DNA from: Tamarix chinensis
Taxonomy: Eukaryota > Streptophyta > Magnoliopsida > Caryophyllales > Tamaricaceae
DNA: 64,000 bases
Assembly: GCA_030549775.1 (NCBI GenBank)
Contig: CM060174.1
Location: 7,569,391-7,633,390, forward strand
Direction of reading: 5' to 3'
The translations under genes were made by a program, and so were the position numbers. Below, piece by piece: positions 50,219 to 63,817 of the stretch (the first letter of the stretch is position 1; every line of letters starts with the position of its first letter). Below the pieces are notes generated by a model. The model was not told the origin of the DNA. It saw nothing but the letters and a program-made list of their open reading frames with translations, and did no database searches.

Positions 50219-51714
50219 TAATATCACATCCATCACCACCAAAGGGCATGTGAAAGCACATCATGAAGATCTAGAATATTATCATCCAATTATAGTCTTT
50301 AGAGCTCAAAATGTATAGTTCTTTTCTAATTTGCCATATTTAGAACACAATAGTAATCTCAATTAATATCTTCCATTAAAAATATATCACATCACTAAAA
50401 CATAAGCGCAAGTGGTCAATCAATGAAATTAATAATTATGTGTGTTCAAAATGAAGGAAGGTTCTTAACCAAGATGGTAAAGGGGAAAATCTATGTTTCT
50501 GACCAAGAATAAAGGTAAAGACAAAGATTTTTAATAAGGTGTAAAATATCACCCTAGGTGATATTAATAAGTAATCAAAGTGGGCTTCTTTTGTGAATAG
50601 AATGGCTAGTGAAGAAAGAATGCACGAATTCTAAAAGATGGCTTGAAAACAATGGTAATACAATCTCTTATGTATGTTAGGAACTCAATATTGTTATTAT
50701 TAATCATAATACATTATGGTTTGATTTTTATTCAATAATCCATATTTTTAATACCTTTTTTAGGCATGTGCAACCTAAGAGAATCAGTGGTGATGATCAA
50801 AGCATCTTTACATGCATTTAGTTGTTTAAGTTGTTAGAAAATGCGGTATAATATATTCCATCCATATAAAAAAGGAAAATAAATTAATATTTTGCATATT
50901 TATTTTAGAAATTAATAAAATTAGTCTTAAAATTCTACTTGTAACCTTCATTGAAAAACAACAAAGCATTTCTCCCTTTCACAATCTCTTTTACTTAAGG
51001 TTTTCCTCCCAAACCCTAGCCAAGTTTCCCCTACCCCCTTATACCAAACTATGTACTATTTTTGACCTATGGACTCCAATCATCCCAACAACTCCTCCCT
51101 TACCTTACATAACCATCAAGTCAACTTTTTACACATAAGGATCATCCCCATGTAAAGACTATCCATCCCATGCAAACCCTAAACTCTCTATGCAAGGTTC
51201 ACTTCACTCTCTTATTTTATTCACATTATCTTTTTATTTGTCTATCCATAAGTCATGAGATACTTGGATCATTCTTACTTCCCTCTACTCAACTCACTTC
51301 CTTTATCCCTTTCATCTTTTCATCCCCACACCATATCTTTTATAGCCTCCTAGCATGTATGTCCTAAAGGGTCATATCACATAAGCACTACAAAGCACAA
51401 GATACATTATCATATTACACATGCCATAAAGAGAACACATACACTTACCTTAGCTCCATGCTACGCTACAAATAAATAGTCATAATCACATAAGGTACAC
51501 AAACATATCATCACACATAACATACAAAGCACATAATACATGCTTTAACCACATCCTTACCCAGAATGATACCAAACTTGGAGCATGCTCCTACACCTCC
51601 TTAGGGGTTGGACTTGGTTTACCTATAAGAGAAAAAATACTAGGGTTAACTTTCCTTTTATTAACATTTTCATCAATTCCTACTTACCTCTATTATAACC
51701 TAGTATTAGGGATG

Positions 51715-51717
<3 letters not shown>
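50219..51717. other. Intergenic DNA, nothing recognised
   Basis: AT-rich with a mildly pyrimidine-rich part at 50980-51330. The frames are short and low in complexity. It could be the 3' portion of the LTR-like piece that ends at 53587. Confidence 0.35.
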
Positions 51718-52146
<429 letters not shown>

Positions 52147-52149
52147 AAG

Positions 52150-53587
52150 GTTAGGATAATAATTATACTTAAGGCTTAGGAAGGTCAGGGCACAACCTAG
52201 TGAGGGCGGTAGCTAGGTGGCAGCGGCGGCGATGGTGGAAGTGGGGGTTGGAGAAGGTGGTCTTTTAGGGCTAAAGAAGAGAGAGTGAGATGGTGGTTGT
52301 GGTGGTGGTGGACTCTCTAGGTTGAGAGGGTTGGAGTGGTGGTGGTGGCACATCAAGGGAGGTGGCGTAGGTGGAGGTGGTTGTGGTAGTCGAGGGTGGT
52401 GGAGAAGAGGGAGGATGAAGGAGAGGGAGAAAGGCAGAAAGGAAGGTAGGGGAGGCTCTGCTGAGTTGATTGGGTAGCAAGGGAGGTGGTGGTTGTAGTA
52501 GAGGAGGCGGTGCACGGCGGTGAGAGGGGCAGCAATGGGTGCAAAGTGGCAGGTCGAGCAGCCAACTTTGCATGGTTGGGGTGGCTCGTGTATGGGAAAA
52601 CAAGGGTGGTGAGTGGTTTGGTATTGTGGAGGGTAATGCAGGGAAAGGTTTGGGTGGTGTTTTTAGCAACGGTGTTGCGCGGCGGCGTTTGAAGTGGCGG
52701 TGGAGCAATTATGCTGAATTTTCTAGACATAGTAAAGAAGGAAAAATGGGATTGGTATGAGGTATTTATAGGCCAATGGAGGGAGGCTAAGATAGAGGGG
52801 GAAGAGGAAAAAGAGGAAGGTGAGGCAGGGCTTGCCGATAGGCAGTAGCAGGCCGATATGAGCCTGTAATTTGCAGGGCACGGGTGGGCAGGGAGAGAGA
52901 AGGGAAAGGGGAAGGGGCACGCATGAAAGGAGATATAGGCAGGTGGGGCTGGAAAGGGAAAGGAAAAGGACGGAGGAGAGAGGGGGGAGGTGCATGCCGG
53001 CAGGGGAATGAAGACAGTAGAGTTGCAGGCCGACCTGCAACTTGAGGATGGGGAGAAGGGAGGAGGAAGAAGAAAGGTCAGGCCGACCGATCTAGGGGAA
53101 AAGAAAAGAAAGAAAAAGAGGGAGAGAACTGACGGGCGAGGGGGAGAAAAAAGATGCCACCAGCTTGGGCCGCTAGGGGAGAAAAGAGGGGGAGAGGGGA
53201 GTTGAGCCGGGCGTGGCCCAATATGGGGAGGAAGGGGAGAAAAAGAAAAAGGAGAAAGGAGAAAAAGAAGGAAGGAAAAGGAAAAAGGAAAATAGGTTGG
53301 TTGGGGTGTTTAGGATATTTTGGTATTTTTGAATATTTAAAAATGATAAAAATTAGTAGAATAAAAATTAATTATTTTATATTAATTTAGTATTTTGGGT
53401 AATTTTTCTAAATTCTATTTTTAACTAGCAAAATACTCTAATCTTTCCCAATTAAATTCTTTATTATTTTCCTCCTTTTTTGTCTTAATTACTCCCATTT
53501 TTTTAATAGAATAATATATTTAATTAATTTCACTAATAAATCTCTATTTTATCATAATTTCCTAAATTAGAGTTTTAGGGTATTATA
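52150..53587 (-). mobile_element. LTR-like piece with purine-rich block, minus orientation
   Basis: The right end TTTTAGGGTATTATA (ending 53587) corresponds, in reverse, to the TGTAATACCC start of the family with one changed terminal base. A purine-rich block (52190-53320) adjoins it just as in the element at 27949-32594. No left end with the matching GTGAG flank was found, so it appears truncated. No genes. Confidence 0.4.
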
Positions 53588-54499
53588 GTGAGAGGGTGCA
53601 CGATTGTGTGCTTCAATGAGAAAAAAAATAGAGCACAATGGGGAGAGGTAAAAAGAAATGGATTGGGGTGGTGATGGTTGGGTGATAACAAGAGAGAATG
53701 ATGGGGTGGTAGTGGTGCTTGGGTTTCTAGGAAAACAATGGTGTTTGGTGGCGGCAATTGGTGTTGATGGTGGATGACAGTGACGAACAGAGCTGGAAAG
53801 GAAATACAAGACGGGAACATGGTCAAGGTTGGGATACCCAACAGAAATGGAGGGAGTGAGGGAGTTAGTTGGGCATTAAATAAGGTAGAGCTTGGAAGGG
53901 GTATATATATATATACACACATGCATGTTTGCATGCACGGTGGGGAACGATAAAGAGGGAAGACAGGGGGTGTCATGGCGTGGCAAGATCAGGGGAATGG
54001 TTTGGGAAAAAATTTCAATGGACACATCCCTTGAGATGTTGGAGTTGATGATGGTGATGATGAATGTAGGAGAGATAAATTTAGTGGTTAGGCATGGTAG
54101 AAAGGATTGGGTCGGGTAGAGAAAATCATTCAAGGAAATAAGGAAGAAAAAGAAGAAGGAAGTCGAAAAGGAGAAAAAGGAAATAAGTTTAGGGTTAGGA
54201 TTGAAATTAGGTTAAAATAATTTAGATTAGAGAATTAGGATAAAATTAATTATCAACCATCCAGGGTTAGGTTTAAGTTAAAAATATTAATGATCCAGAA
54301 TATATATTAGGATGATGTTAAGATTTAGGAATTAAGATAAGGTAGAAATATCATTTTTCTGATATTAGAATTAGGTTAAAATATTAATTACTCGGGATTA
54401 AGATTTGATAAAATTTAGAAAATTACGCATATAGTCTGAATAACTGCATCTCAACCATTAATGATCACCCATGCTTTATGTATCTCTAGTTTATTCATT
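53588..54499. other. Second purine-rich stretch, probably another element copy
   Basis: The purine-rich bias resumes immediately right of 53587 and fades by about 54200. This suggests that the 53587 element inserted into an older copy of the same family. The Pro/Ser/His-rich frames on the opposite strand are by-products. Confidence 0.4.
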
Positions 54500-55365
54500 A
54501 CAAATTAATACTACATTCATAGTGAAAAGATCATCACTATATATTTTGAAGATAAAGTTTAACCATTAGTATCTTTTAATATATATGAATAAAAAGTATA
54601 AAAAATAATGTCATAAAAATACTATTTAATAAGAATATAGTCATTATATTTTATATTATAATATATTATACTTTAAGAAAAATTAATGGTCAAAATTTAT
54701 CATTAAAATATGTTGCAAAAGTTTTTTCAATGTAGATGGGGGAGTATAAATTAACAAATGTCTTTAAAGTCTTTAAGGTTTAAGCAAAGATAAAATATGG
54801 TAAGAAAATAAATATCTTGAGGTCGGATAGAGGTGGAAAATATTGGGGTAGATACGACAAGAATGAAGAAGTACTTGATCCATATTTACTAAGTTAATTT
54901 ATTTAAGAAATGAGATCGTTGTGTTATAAATGAATAAAATATTTTTAGGCATGGTGTGGAATATTTTAAGGTATCATCTGAGTAAAATAATATAAGATTG
55001 AAATATAATATGAGATAATAGTATATGAAATAATAATATGGTAAAGTATGTGGTAGATATAAATTATTCATATATAAATATGATCAAAGTAATAATAGTG
55101 TCTAATTTATCTAAATTAAAATAAATTGATGTATAATAATAATTTTAGAGATATAGAAGGGGGTTGATTGGGTTTCGTTAATAAAGTATATATTTATAAT
55201 AAAAGTAATATATATATTTGATATTTAGTTAAAATCGGTAGAATCTACTTAAAAATTAATACTAGGTTATAATTAAGTTTTATATTATGAGATTATAATG
55301 TTTTAAACGTAATAGATAAGTAAATAACCTGAAATTTATATAATTTAATAATATAGAAATTATAT
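54500..55365. other. AT-rich intergenic DNA, nothing recognised
   Basis: Very AT-rich, with a self-complementary patch around 54640-54675. No gene or bounded repeat is visible. Confidence 0.4.
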
Positions 55366-56480
55366 AAATTATTAAACAAAACAACTCAAATCTTCCAAAA
55401 TGAAGCTCTAAAGATAAATCCGTATATATTGAACAGGATATCAACCAAGGCTGTCACTACTCTTTTTTTTTTTCCCTTGCAATCACCGGTCAGTTGAATT
55501 GTCAACTCAATAAATTATTAAACTAAACAACTCAAATCTTCCAAAATGAAGCTCTAAGGAAAAATCCGTATATATCGAACGGGATATCAGCCAAGGCCAG
55601 TGGGGAAGCTAGGAAAGCTAGGCCAGTGGTACGATCAAATACCATATAATTTTAGATTAAATATATTTTAATATTATTATATATTATAAAGATTAATTTA
55701 ATATAGTGGATGATACTATAAAAATTGTGTCATATATAATAGGTAGAATAAAAATCGAGGGATCGAATCTTTATGATATTTTAATTTTTTGATACTTATA
55801 AATTAAAATAATGTAGTATAGAGATTCAAATTTATAACCACCAAGATATACTTTACCCACATCAACCATTCATTCAAATATTGACTATTAATATTTTTCA
55901 TTTATAGGTATTATATATCGTAAATTATTATAATCCTTCTTTTTTAATCATAATTAATATACGTATTTATTTGGCTCTAATTATATTATTAGCTGTTACA
56001 ATAATACAACTAGCTAATTTTTTATTTATAATGCTATTAATAATATATTTTAAAACTGTATGATTAATTAATGAACAAATAATATTTTAGTAAATTTTTT
56101 TAAATAATAATAATAATTTAATATAATTAATCATGAAAAGCTATAAATTAAAAATAAAATTTGGTTAAATAAAAAAAGGATGTTATATTATTTTTATTAT
56201 TATTATAGAAAAATACCCATAAAATAAAATATTTAGTTCTGCGGCTCTTTTTTTTTTTTTTTCTTTTTTACCTTGCAATCACCACTCAGTTGAATTGTCA
56301 TATCAATAAATTATTAAACCAAACAACTCAAATCTTCCAAAATGAAGCTTTAAAGATAAATCCGTATACATTGAACGGGATATCATCATATCAACCAAGG
56401 CTGTCACTACTCTTTTTTTTTTTTTTTCCTTCTTTTTTTTTTTTTTCCTTGCAATCACCAATCAGTTGAATTGTCAAAAG
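55366..56480. repeat. Repeated poly-T module, three or four copies
   Basis: A module with AAATTATTAAAC, AACTCAAATCTTCCAAAATG, AAATCCGTATA and GGGATATCA occurs at about 55368, 55511 (143 bp later) and 56309. Linked to it is a poly-T tract followed by CCTTGCAATCACC and TCAGTTGAATTGTC at about 55446-55502, 56248-56300 and 56411-56476. The copies are very similar, so the duplications are fairly recent. AT-rich DNA at 55640-56240 separates the copies and shows nothing else. Confidence 0.8.
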
Positions 56481-58739
56481 CAACTCAATTTTCGGATCAT
56501 ACTCTTCGAAGTACGGCACAGAAATTCAAAGATTGGTCGGAAAAAAAGGTAACCCGGAACCGGAACTCTGGATTATCAGGAAAAAAAATTAGCCATGGTC
56601 TCGGCTCATAGACAAGAATCTTTTCTTCTTCTTGCGTAGGAGGCGAGTCTTAGACCAGCTAAGCCCAATATACGAGCGGTGGTAACTGCAGGCCCAACGG
56701 ATCCCCCAAAGTATCGTAAGCAATTTTGATGAGCTTATTATTACGCTAGCAGGTCTGCAGCTCACAAGCAAGCAAGCATACGAATAGGAATAAAAGAAAT
56801 TGGACTAATTGTAGGAAGATAATGATGTTGGGCTCCACGTGTACAATAGATCCAAGTCTTTAAGTAAACCACTGGCCGGGTTAATATTGAGCCAAAGCAG
56901 CATCCAACTCTTGGGGTCAAGAACGGTTGATCCAATACCTCTAACATATACCTAAAAATATCAAAAGTGAGCGCGAACAATATTTAATTTATTAATATTA
57001 TTTTAAAACAGAAAAGAAGTTTAGAAAAATTAAAGGTGATGGCTGGATCCAAAACATGAAAAAATATCCCTATGAAACCAGATATTCGTGATTTCTTAAT
57101 TCTCTATATTATAAATCATAAGTTGGTTTCTGTTTTTAACCGTAGAATGAATTTGAGGTTGTTTTTCAATAGACATAATTATGTTTTTATGGCCTTTACT
57201 TTTTGAGCTAATTGAACAATTACCTTTCTGACATTTCTATCAATAATATATGAGGTTTCCGACCGACAATTCATTTTTCAACTTTAAGAAAACTAGTTGC
57301 GTTCAAATTTTGTGTATATGGTTGGACTATTTCTTACGTCAATCTATTATTTAAATTTTATATAAAAAATTTATTTTAAAAAGTTACCTTTTTTTTATTT
57401 TTACCTCACCTTTTTTATTATTAATACATTAAATATTTTTTATATTTCAATAAATAATATACCTAAAATTTAAATATTAAATTTATTATTTTTTAAAATA
57501 TTTATAAATTAGTAAAATATTTTTTATATTAAGAGAATTTATATATGAGAAGTTATTATATAAATGAGGTCCATCTAAATTACTAAAGTTTAGATGTTGT
57601 TGACTTTATCAATAAACAAATAAAAAATCAATCATCCCAGACTTGGAGGAGAAGCTATTATATAAATGGGGTCCATCTAATTTTGCCATTATACTTAATA
57701 TAATTATAACATATTTTTATTAAATTATATAAATAAAAAATACATTATAATTATATTAAATATATTATTGGCGTATCTAATACAGTACATTACCTACATA
57801 TTTAATATAATGATAGCATATATTTAATTTATTTTTATGTATTTTTAATATATTTTTATATACTAAAATATATTAAAAATACATTATAATTATATACAAT
57901 ATTGTATATAAAATTAATATACCCTAAATTACACACGTCACGTTCACACAGTAACTTCTCCACTTGTAGACTGTAGTTGTAGGCAGCTTCTCAGACCAGC
58001 ATCCCAGAAAGAATAAACTAGCGCTAGATAGGCTATTAAAAGTGGCATCTATGTGTTCTCATGATTCTTAGACCCAAAATAACTTTTGCTTCGTTTACTT
58101 TTCGATATAAAAAGTTGCCTCAAAATTTTCTCGATCAGTTCAACAATTATGTTTCTGCTGAAAGGATCAACGACTTTTTCATTTTTCAACAAATAATTAT
58201 TTTTTCCTGCGGCTTGAACGGGGTACAAGTGATTATCGCACTAGCATCGCACTTGCCACCGTAGTTTTAAAAATTAAATTGATATTATAATTAATTTACT
58301 AGTTCAATAATTAGATTAATAATTTAGATGGATTAAATCAGTAATATATATTATATTAAAAAATAAAAAATAAAAAAACTAAATATAAATCTAATCAACT
58401 TTTAATTTTTTATTACTATTATGACCTATTAATTTTTTAACCGATTTTTTAAGTTTCATTAGTCCGGCTGATTTTAAACTTAAGATAATCAGCATATAAA
58501 ATATAATTAATTACTTAATCTATTTACTAATTCACTAGTTAGCCCAATCTGATTTTAAAATAATGTTTGATGTATATCTTAAATTAGAGACCAACTAGTC
58601 TCTTGCCTTTATAATCAATGATTTGTTTAATATTTATATTATCTTTAGTTAGGATTAATATAAAATTATGTTAATATATTTCTAAAAAATTTCTCCACAA
58701 ATAGATATCCATATTGATATACTTTCGATTTCAAAAAAG
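56481..58739. other. Intergenic DNA, small direct repeat only
   Basis: The first 480 bp (56500-56980) are of balanced composition but encode nothing I recognise on either strand. A direct repeat GAGAAGYTATTATATAAATG with GGTCCATCTAA occurs at about 57547 and 57651. The rest is AT-rich. A small balanced patch at 57930-58260 is also unassigned. Confidence 0.4.
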
Positions 58740-59284
58740 TTGTTATGTAAAATATTGTTATATATTTCATTATAGTTGTAGTTATATTTTACCATTCTTC
58801 TTATAATATTTAATAGTAGAATTGATTTTACCGTTTCATATTTATGTTTAACCATTATTGTATTTATGTTTCACCAATTTTATGCTTATGTTTTATTACT
58901 ATTATCTTCATATTTCATCGTATTTGTTTCTATACTTTACCATAGTTGTTATATTTCACTAATGTTAGTTGTAATTTCTTTTTAAATAACTTGTCACGTT
59001 TCACCATAATTATTTTTATATTTTACCACTATTATGATTGTGATTCACCATTGTTATCTTTATGTTTCATTATAGTTTTATCTATTTTTCATAATTGTTT
59101 TATTCATGTTTCACCGTAATTTCTTTCATATTTCATCATAGTTATTTTTATATTTCACTAATGTTAGTTGTGTTTTTTTTTGTTGGAAAAACTAACTTAT
59201 CATGTTTTATTATAATTGTTTTCATATTTCACCACTATTATGGTATATTTCACCACAGCTATGCTTATGTTTCACCAAATTTAT
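58740..59284. repeat. TTTCACC repeat block, left part
   Basis: TATTTCACCATAGTT, TTTCACCATTGTTA and variants recur every 20-35 bp. Larger units are marked by GTTAGTTGT followed by AAC(T/A)AACTT. It is split from 60904-61340 by a solo LTR. The same core in reverse is at 24060-24690. Confidence 0.65.
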
Positions 59285-60903
59285 TGTAACATTCCGAAAT
59301 TTCGTAACCTTTATTTTCGGGTGTTTAGCAATTTATTTAAAATCTAACCCTTAAATCTTAGCCTAATTTTTTTTATTAATAATATTTGACCCATAACCTA
59401 AATAAATTCTTAACTATTTTTTTCCGATTATTTTATCATTTTTCCTTCCTATTAAACCTATCCTAAATCTAATTATTTTTACCCGATATATTTTCTACTT
59501 AGTACCCTAATATATTTAAATAAAACCTAAAACTAAAATAATATATATACATATATACATATATATATATGTATATATATATATATCCCTACTACATTTT
59601 TACCTTCCTTAATTTATCCCTTAAGCGTCCCATTCTTTTTTCATCTGCCCCAGCCACTCTTCTTGTATTTTTTTTGACCTCACGCAACATCCATACCCCC
59701 TCACCTATCAAACCATCCCTCTACCTCATTCCTATCACCCATACCCCTCCGTTGAGCCATACTCATCACCTCACCCCTCTTTGCATGTACATATATATAT
59801 ATAGACACACAAGCACTCCTACTCAACCCAACTTCTTTGATTGCACAACCCTTCTTTTCCCCTCTTCATTTTCCTCAACCGACCACACAACCCTCCTTTT
59901 CCCTCTACATTTTCCTCAACCAACCACTACCCTTCCCGTGCTCCCCCTTTTGGCCTTGTTTGATTGCATCTCTAGCCTTACACTAACCCTTACTCCATCA
60001 ACCACCACAATCTCTACCACCGCAAGCCCTGTCGCTAGACTCTCTCCCATCATCCGTGTGTGCACCATAACCACCCATCACCATCTCTCACCACCATCCT
60101 TCTATTTTTCCTGCATCGCTAACACCACCACCGGCCTCCTCCTTTCTCCTCTCCTCGCCACCACCATGCCAATAGAACCACCACAACCTCCATAGATAGC
60201 CCTCCTCTTCTCTTTTTTCTCAAATTCTTCTTCTTCTCCCTTCTCTCCTACTGTGCCTTATTTTTCTCCTCCTCCCCTATGGCAAACCCCCCTATTGTAT
60301 CTCCCTTAGCATATGTTTCCCCCTATGTAACACTCCATTGGGTAACGATAGAATTTGTCGTTGCTTTCCCCTTCACTTTGATGCCCTTCCCCATAGCCAA
60401 CTCCAGCCCCTACACCACCTCCTTCACAACCACTAGCATCCACCATCCTTTCCTATAGTACCCCCACAACCTCCTGCACCACCTCCCCCGCAGCCGCCAT
60501 CCCAACCCACATCATCACCACCTTTTCATCTGCCCTAGCTAGTCGTGTCTCCATTCTTATGCCACCATCACCTCAGTCATCCGAATCACCAACCATATTT
60601 GATTTCAGTTATATTTGGGATGCTTGTGTCCCCCTGTGTTTCTCTCTTTTGAGTTTTGTAATCACTGATGTTACTTTTAATTAGCACAATACTTATCTAT
60701 TGTCTTATCTATTTTGTTTCTTGTAATAACATTATTAATTTAAGCAGATTAATGGTTTTAGCCTTAATATTTGGTATGAGAATGGTAGAGGAAACTGAAA
60801 TTATACCAAGTGTGCCGGTAACACCCTTTGTTTTTATTGTTTTAGCTTTCGCGATTAACTCTTTTAAATGAAAATTTCAAGTCCTAAAAAATGGGGTATT
60901 ACG
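59285..60903 (+). mobile_element. Solo LTR, 1.6 kb, inside the TTTCACC repeats
   Basis: It begins TGTAACATTCCGAAAT and ends AAAAATGGGGTATTACG; the terminal base appears changed from A. The flanking 5-mers are TTTAT (59280-59284) and GTTAT (60904-60908), matching at four of five. The 3' signature ATTATACCAAGTGTGCCGGTAACACC lies at 60800-60825, with GGTAACACC pairing with the terminal GGGGTATTAC. The TTTCACC repeat resumes directly afterwards. The 59580-60640 part is pyrimidine-rich, the same block as in the related elements but in forward orientation. No true gene. Confidence 0.65.
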
Positions 60904-61340
60904 GTTATGCTTATGTTTTAAAACTATTTCCTTTAGGTTTCACTATTATTGTATCCATATTTTACCATTGCTATATCCATGTTTCACCATAGTTGCTTCT
61001 ATATTTCACCATAGTTGTTATATTTCATCGATGTTAGCTATGATTTTTCTAAGAAAACTAATGACTCGCGTCTTATCATAATTGTTGTCATATTTTTCCA
61101 CTATTGGATTTTGTTTAACTATAATTGCCTCCATGTGTTTACCACTACTACATCCATGTTTCAACATAGTTATTTTCATATTTCACTATATTTATTATTA
61201 TTATTTTTTACCTATATTAGTTGTAATTTGTCTATAAAAAAAACTAACTTGTTATGTGTGACCATAATTACATTCATGTTTCATCACTATTGTGTTATGT
61301 TTAATCACAGTTTTTACCAGATTTTTTTGTGCCAAAAATA
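60904..61340. repeat. TTTCACC repeat block, right part
   Basis: Continuation of the block at 58740-59284, with CATGTTTCACCATAGTTG, ATATTTCACCATAGTTG and GTTAGCTATGATTTTTC units. It fades after 61320. Confidence 0.65.
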
Positions 61341-63457
61341 TATGAATATAGATCTCTATTTATAGAGAAAAATATCAAGAATATTATGATATTTTTTTTT
61401 GTTAATAATCCTATTAGAGGATATTTCAATTTTTTTTTAAAAATCTAACTTTATAGTAACATCAGTAGTACGCATAGTGTGTGTGATGTATATGGTTGTA
61501 CCATAGAAACTACAATAGAGATGTACACAATCAAGTGTGGTTAAATTATAATCTTAATTTGAACCATAGTATTACAACATATGAAAAAGGTCAAACAAAT
61601 TATTGTCATTTTTTAGATACTCTAAACCACATCGTAATCTTATAGAATAGTTTGATTTAGAGTATCGTTCATATAACTGAGAATGTAATATTTATGTTAA
61701 TATTTATTTTATGTATAGTAAAATACATTCTTGTAATTTGAAATGAGCTTACATGCACCATGTTCCCAAGTTACAATCAATCTAAAGTACAAAGATAGCA
61801 ATATTCTAGTATGAGAACAACACTATTATATTAAATTACTGACATAACACTTATGATGAAAATAAAAGAGGAATACTTTGTAAAGTTTGAGAGAGAGACA
61901 ATAGTAAGGTCATTAGTTACAACGTACAAGTTGTAAATTATTATATGGAAAAAATATTAAAAACTATTAATTATAATCAAAATTATAATCGAATTCTTTA
62001 TATAAATACTAATGTAAATCAAAAATCAAATTAAAACTTTAATTTACGACTCAAATTGCATTTTGAGCACCCTATTAATATTCTTAAAGCTAATACTTTT
62101 CTTTTAGGTAACGTCATCAATCTTGTCCTAGGTCAATACATAAATCATGACATGTCTTTTAGGAGTGTAAAAAATATGTGTTTGTAATCGTAGATGTCCA
62201 CAATCAACCAGTTTCTTTAGTCACTAGTAGAAATCAAACTTTCATATTATAGCTGTCCAGATTACTGTAATTATTTTATTTCAATAGGCACATGTTTCTT
62301 TTACAGTTGAGAGATGACTCAGGGATGATCTCAAATCCTTGTGAAAAATAGCAAATCTATTTCCATTGAACTATGGAAGGACCCACCCTATTAATATCCC
62401 CACCCTCTAATTAATTGCATGCACTTGTATGAAAACAACATGTAACTTTCTTGATATAGAGGGGTGTGCAACATGAAGATTAGATTAGACTAGATCTGAT
62501 AATTTAGGCTTCAATTGGAACTAACAAAATTTTAGATCAATCCTCAATATATAATTTTATAAAATTCGGACATCCTATATATCTATTCTAAGATCGATTT
62601 TTTTATCTGGACTCTAAAGACATAGTAGGCTAATACATCTACCAAAGACTAATTTATAGTGGTAAGTATTTTTCGAACGTACTTGGTGGTTGTTAACGGA
62701 CTCTGATGAGCTTTTAATCCTAATTTATTAGAAAATAATAAATTTAAAAATGCATGTGTCTAATGTACTTAAATAAAGCATATATCAAACCAGTAAGAAT
62801 GAGTACAAAAATCTATATATTCAATCATATAGCCTCCTAATTGTGTGGTGAGAAATAATTTTAATATATTTTTTTAATTCAAAAATAGTTTAATATTTTA
62901 ATACATAATTTTAGTCCTAATCAGTCTGTTCCAATTAAAAATTTAAAATCATAATTTATACAGTCGGATCCAAACCAAAGTTGATTCATAATCGATCTAG
63001 TATCATTTCCAATCTCCATTTTTTCCATCGTTCCATCCAGCCCGGTCTAATTTCCAACCGATGCGCTTCCTATTGGTGGGTACACGTTAAGTAGTCGGCA
63101 GAACCCTCTTTCTTAATCGTACGTACAGACACAGAGCACAAGTTAAAAGGAGAGAGAAAAAGGTACTAATCAAACTCTAATAAAATAGGATTTGACATTT
63201 TGTAGATCCACCGGGACTTCCTTGATCTCGAGTATAGTACACTAATATAACGCAGTATATACCCAGCATCCAGATACGACCGATGACCCATGATCAAAAC
63301 TTAGTTAAAATAAGATCGCAACGTTTGACACTGTATGTATTCATATAATGATCATCGCTTTTTTTTCCTTTCCTTGAATCTGAAGGGAAATTCATTGGGA
63401 AATTAAATGGGTCACAGCTGAGACCGATCTTCTCTCCTCCGGTCTCCCTTTCTCTCG
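61341..63457. other. Intergenic DNA up to the gene promoter
   Basis: AT-rich to about 62950 with no gene. CACTAGTAGAAATC at 62222-62235 resembles a CACTA terminus and matches the reverse of the end at 42774-42787, but no partner lies in the window. From 62970 the composition becomes more balanced, with CCTATTGG at 63070-63077 and CGTACGTACAG near 63118, as expected near a host gene. Confidence 0.4.
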
Positions 63458-63695
63458 TATAAATAAATAGTAGAATGAATCCTTTAGCCATAATTTTTAA
63501 AGCATAACTGTTACGCGCTAATGTCAACTGTAAGCAAAACCTGCACGCATTTCAACCTTAATCTTCCTCTTTGTAAACTCAAGCTGTCAATGGGCTAGTT
63601 AGCTACCTATTGAAGCTTTTTCATATTGCTCATTCTACTCAGATTTTGATTATTTTTATTTTTATTTTATTGCTACCTTAAAAAATTTCTCTCTA

Positions 63696-63704
63696 AATAT
63701 ATAG
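63696..63704 (+). promoter_or_regulatory. Candidate TATA box for the 63818 gene
   Basis: AATATATAG lies 114 bp before the proposed ATG and is followed by a pyrimidine-rich stretch (GTTTCTTCCCTTCCTC) suited to a plant start site around 63730. This would leave an untranslated leader of about 90 bases. A second candidate, TATAAATAAATAG at 63458-63470, would give a leader of over 300 bases and seems less likely. Confidence 0.4.
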
Positions 63705-63817
63705 CTGTTTCTTCCCTTCCTCAACCCTGTGTATTTTTATTGGAAAGCCAGCTATCGGGTTCTCATGCCTCTGGTCAAATCTCAAATTCCTCCCACTCGT
63801 CATCGCCGTCCTACAAA

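Noticed and set aside
52213..53390. Several long Pro/Thr/His-rich or Arg/Lys/Gly-rich open frames
   Set aside because: Same cause: strongly biased purine-rich DNA, with frames open on both strands at once.
53567..54133. Pro/Ser/His-rich frames up to 133 codons on the minus strand
   Set aside because: They fall in another purine-rich stretch, with no recognisable protein feature.
59569..60195. 208-codon Pro/Ser/Thr-rich open frame
   Set aside because: It lies in the pyrimidine-rich block of the solo LTR 59285-60903 and begins in a TA microsatellite; no domain is visible.
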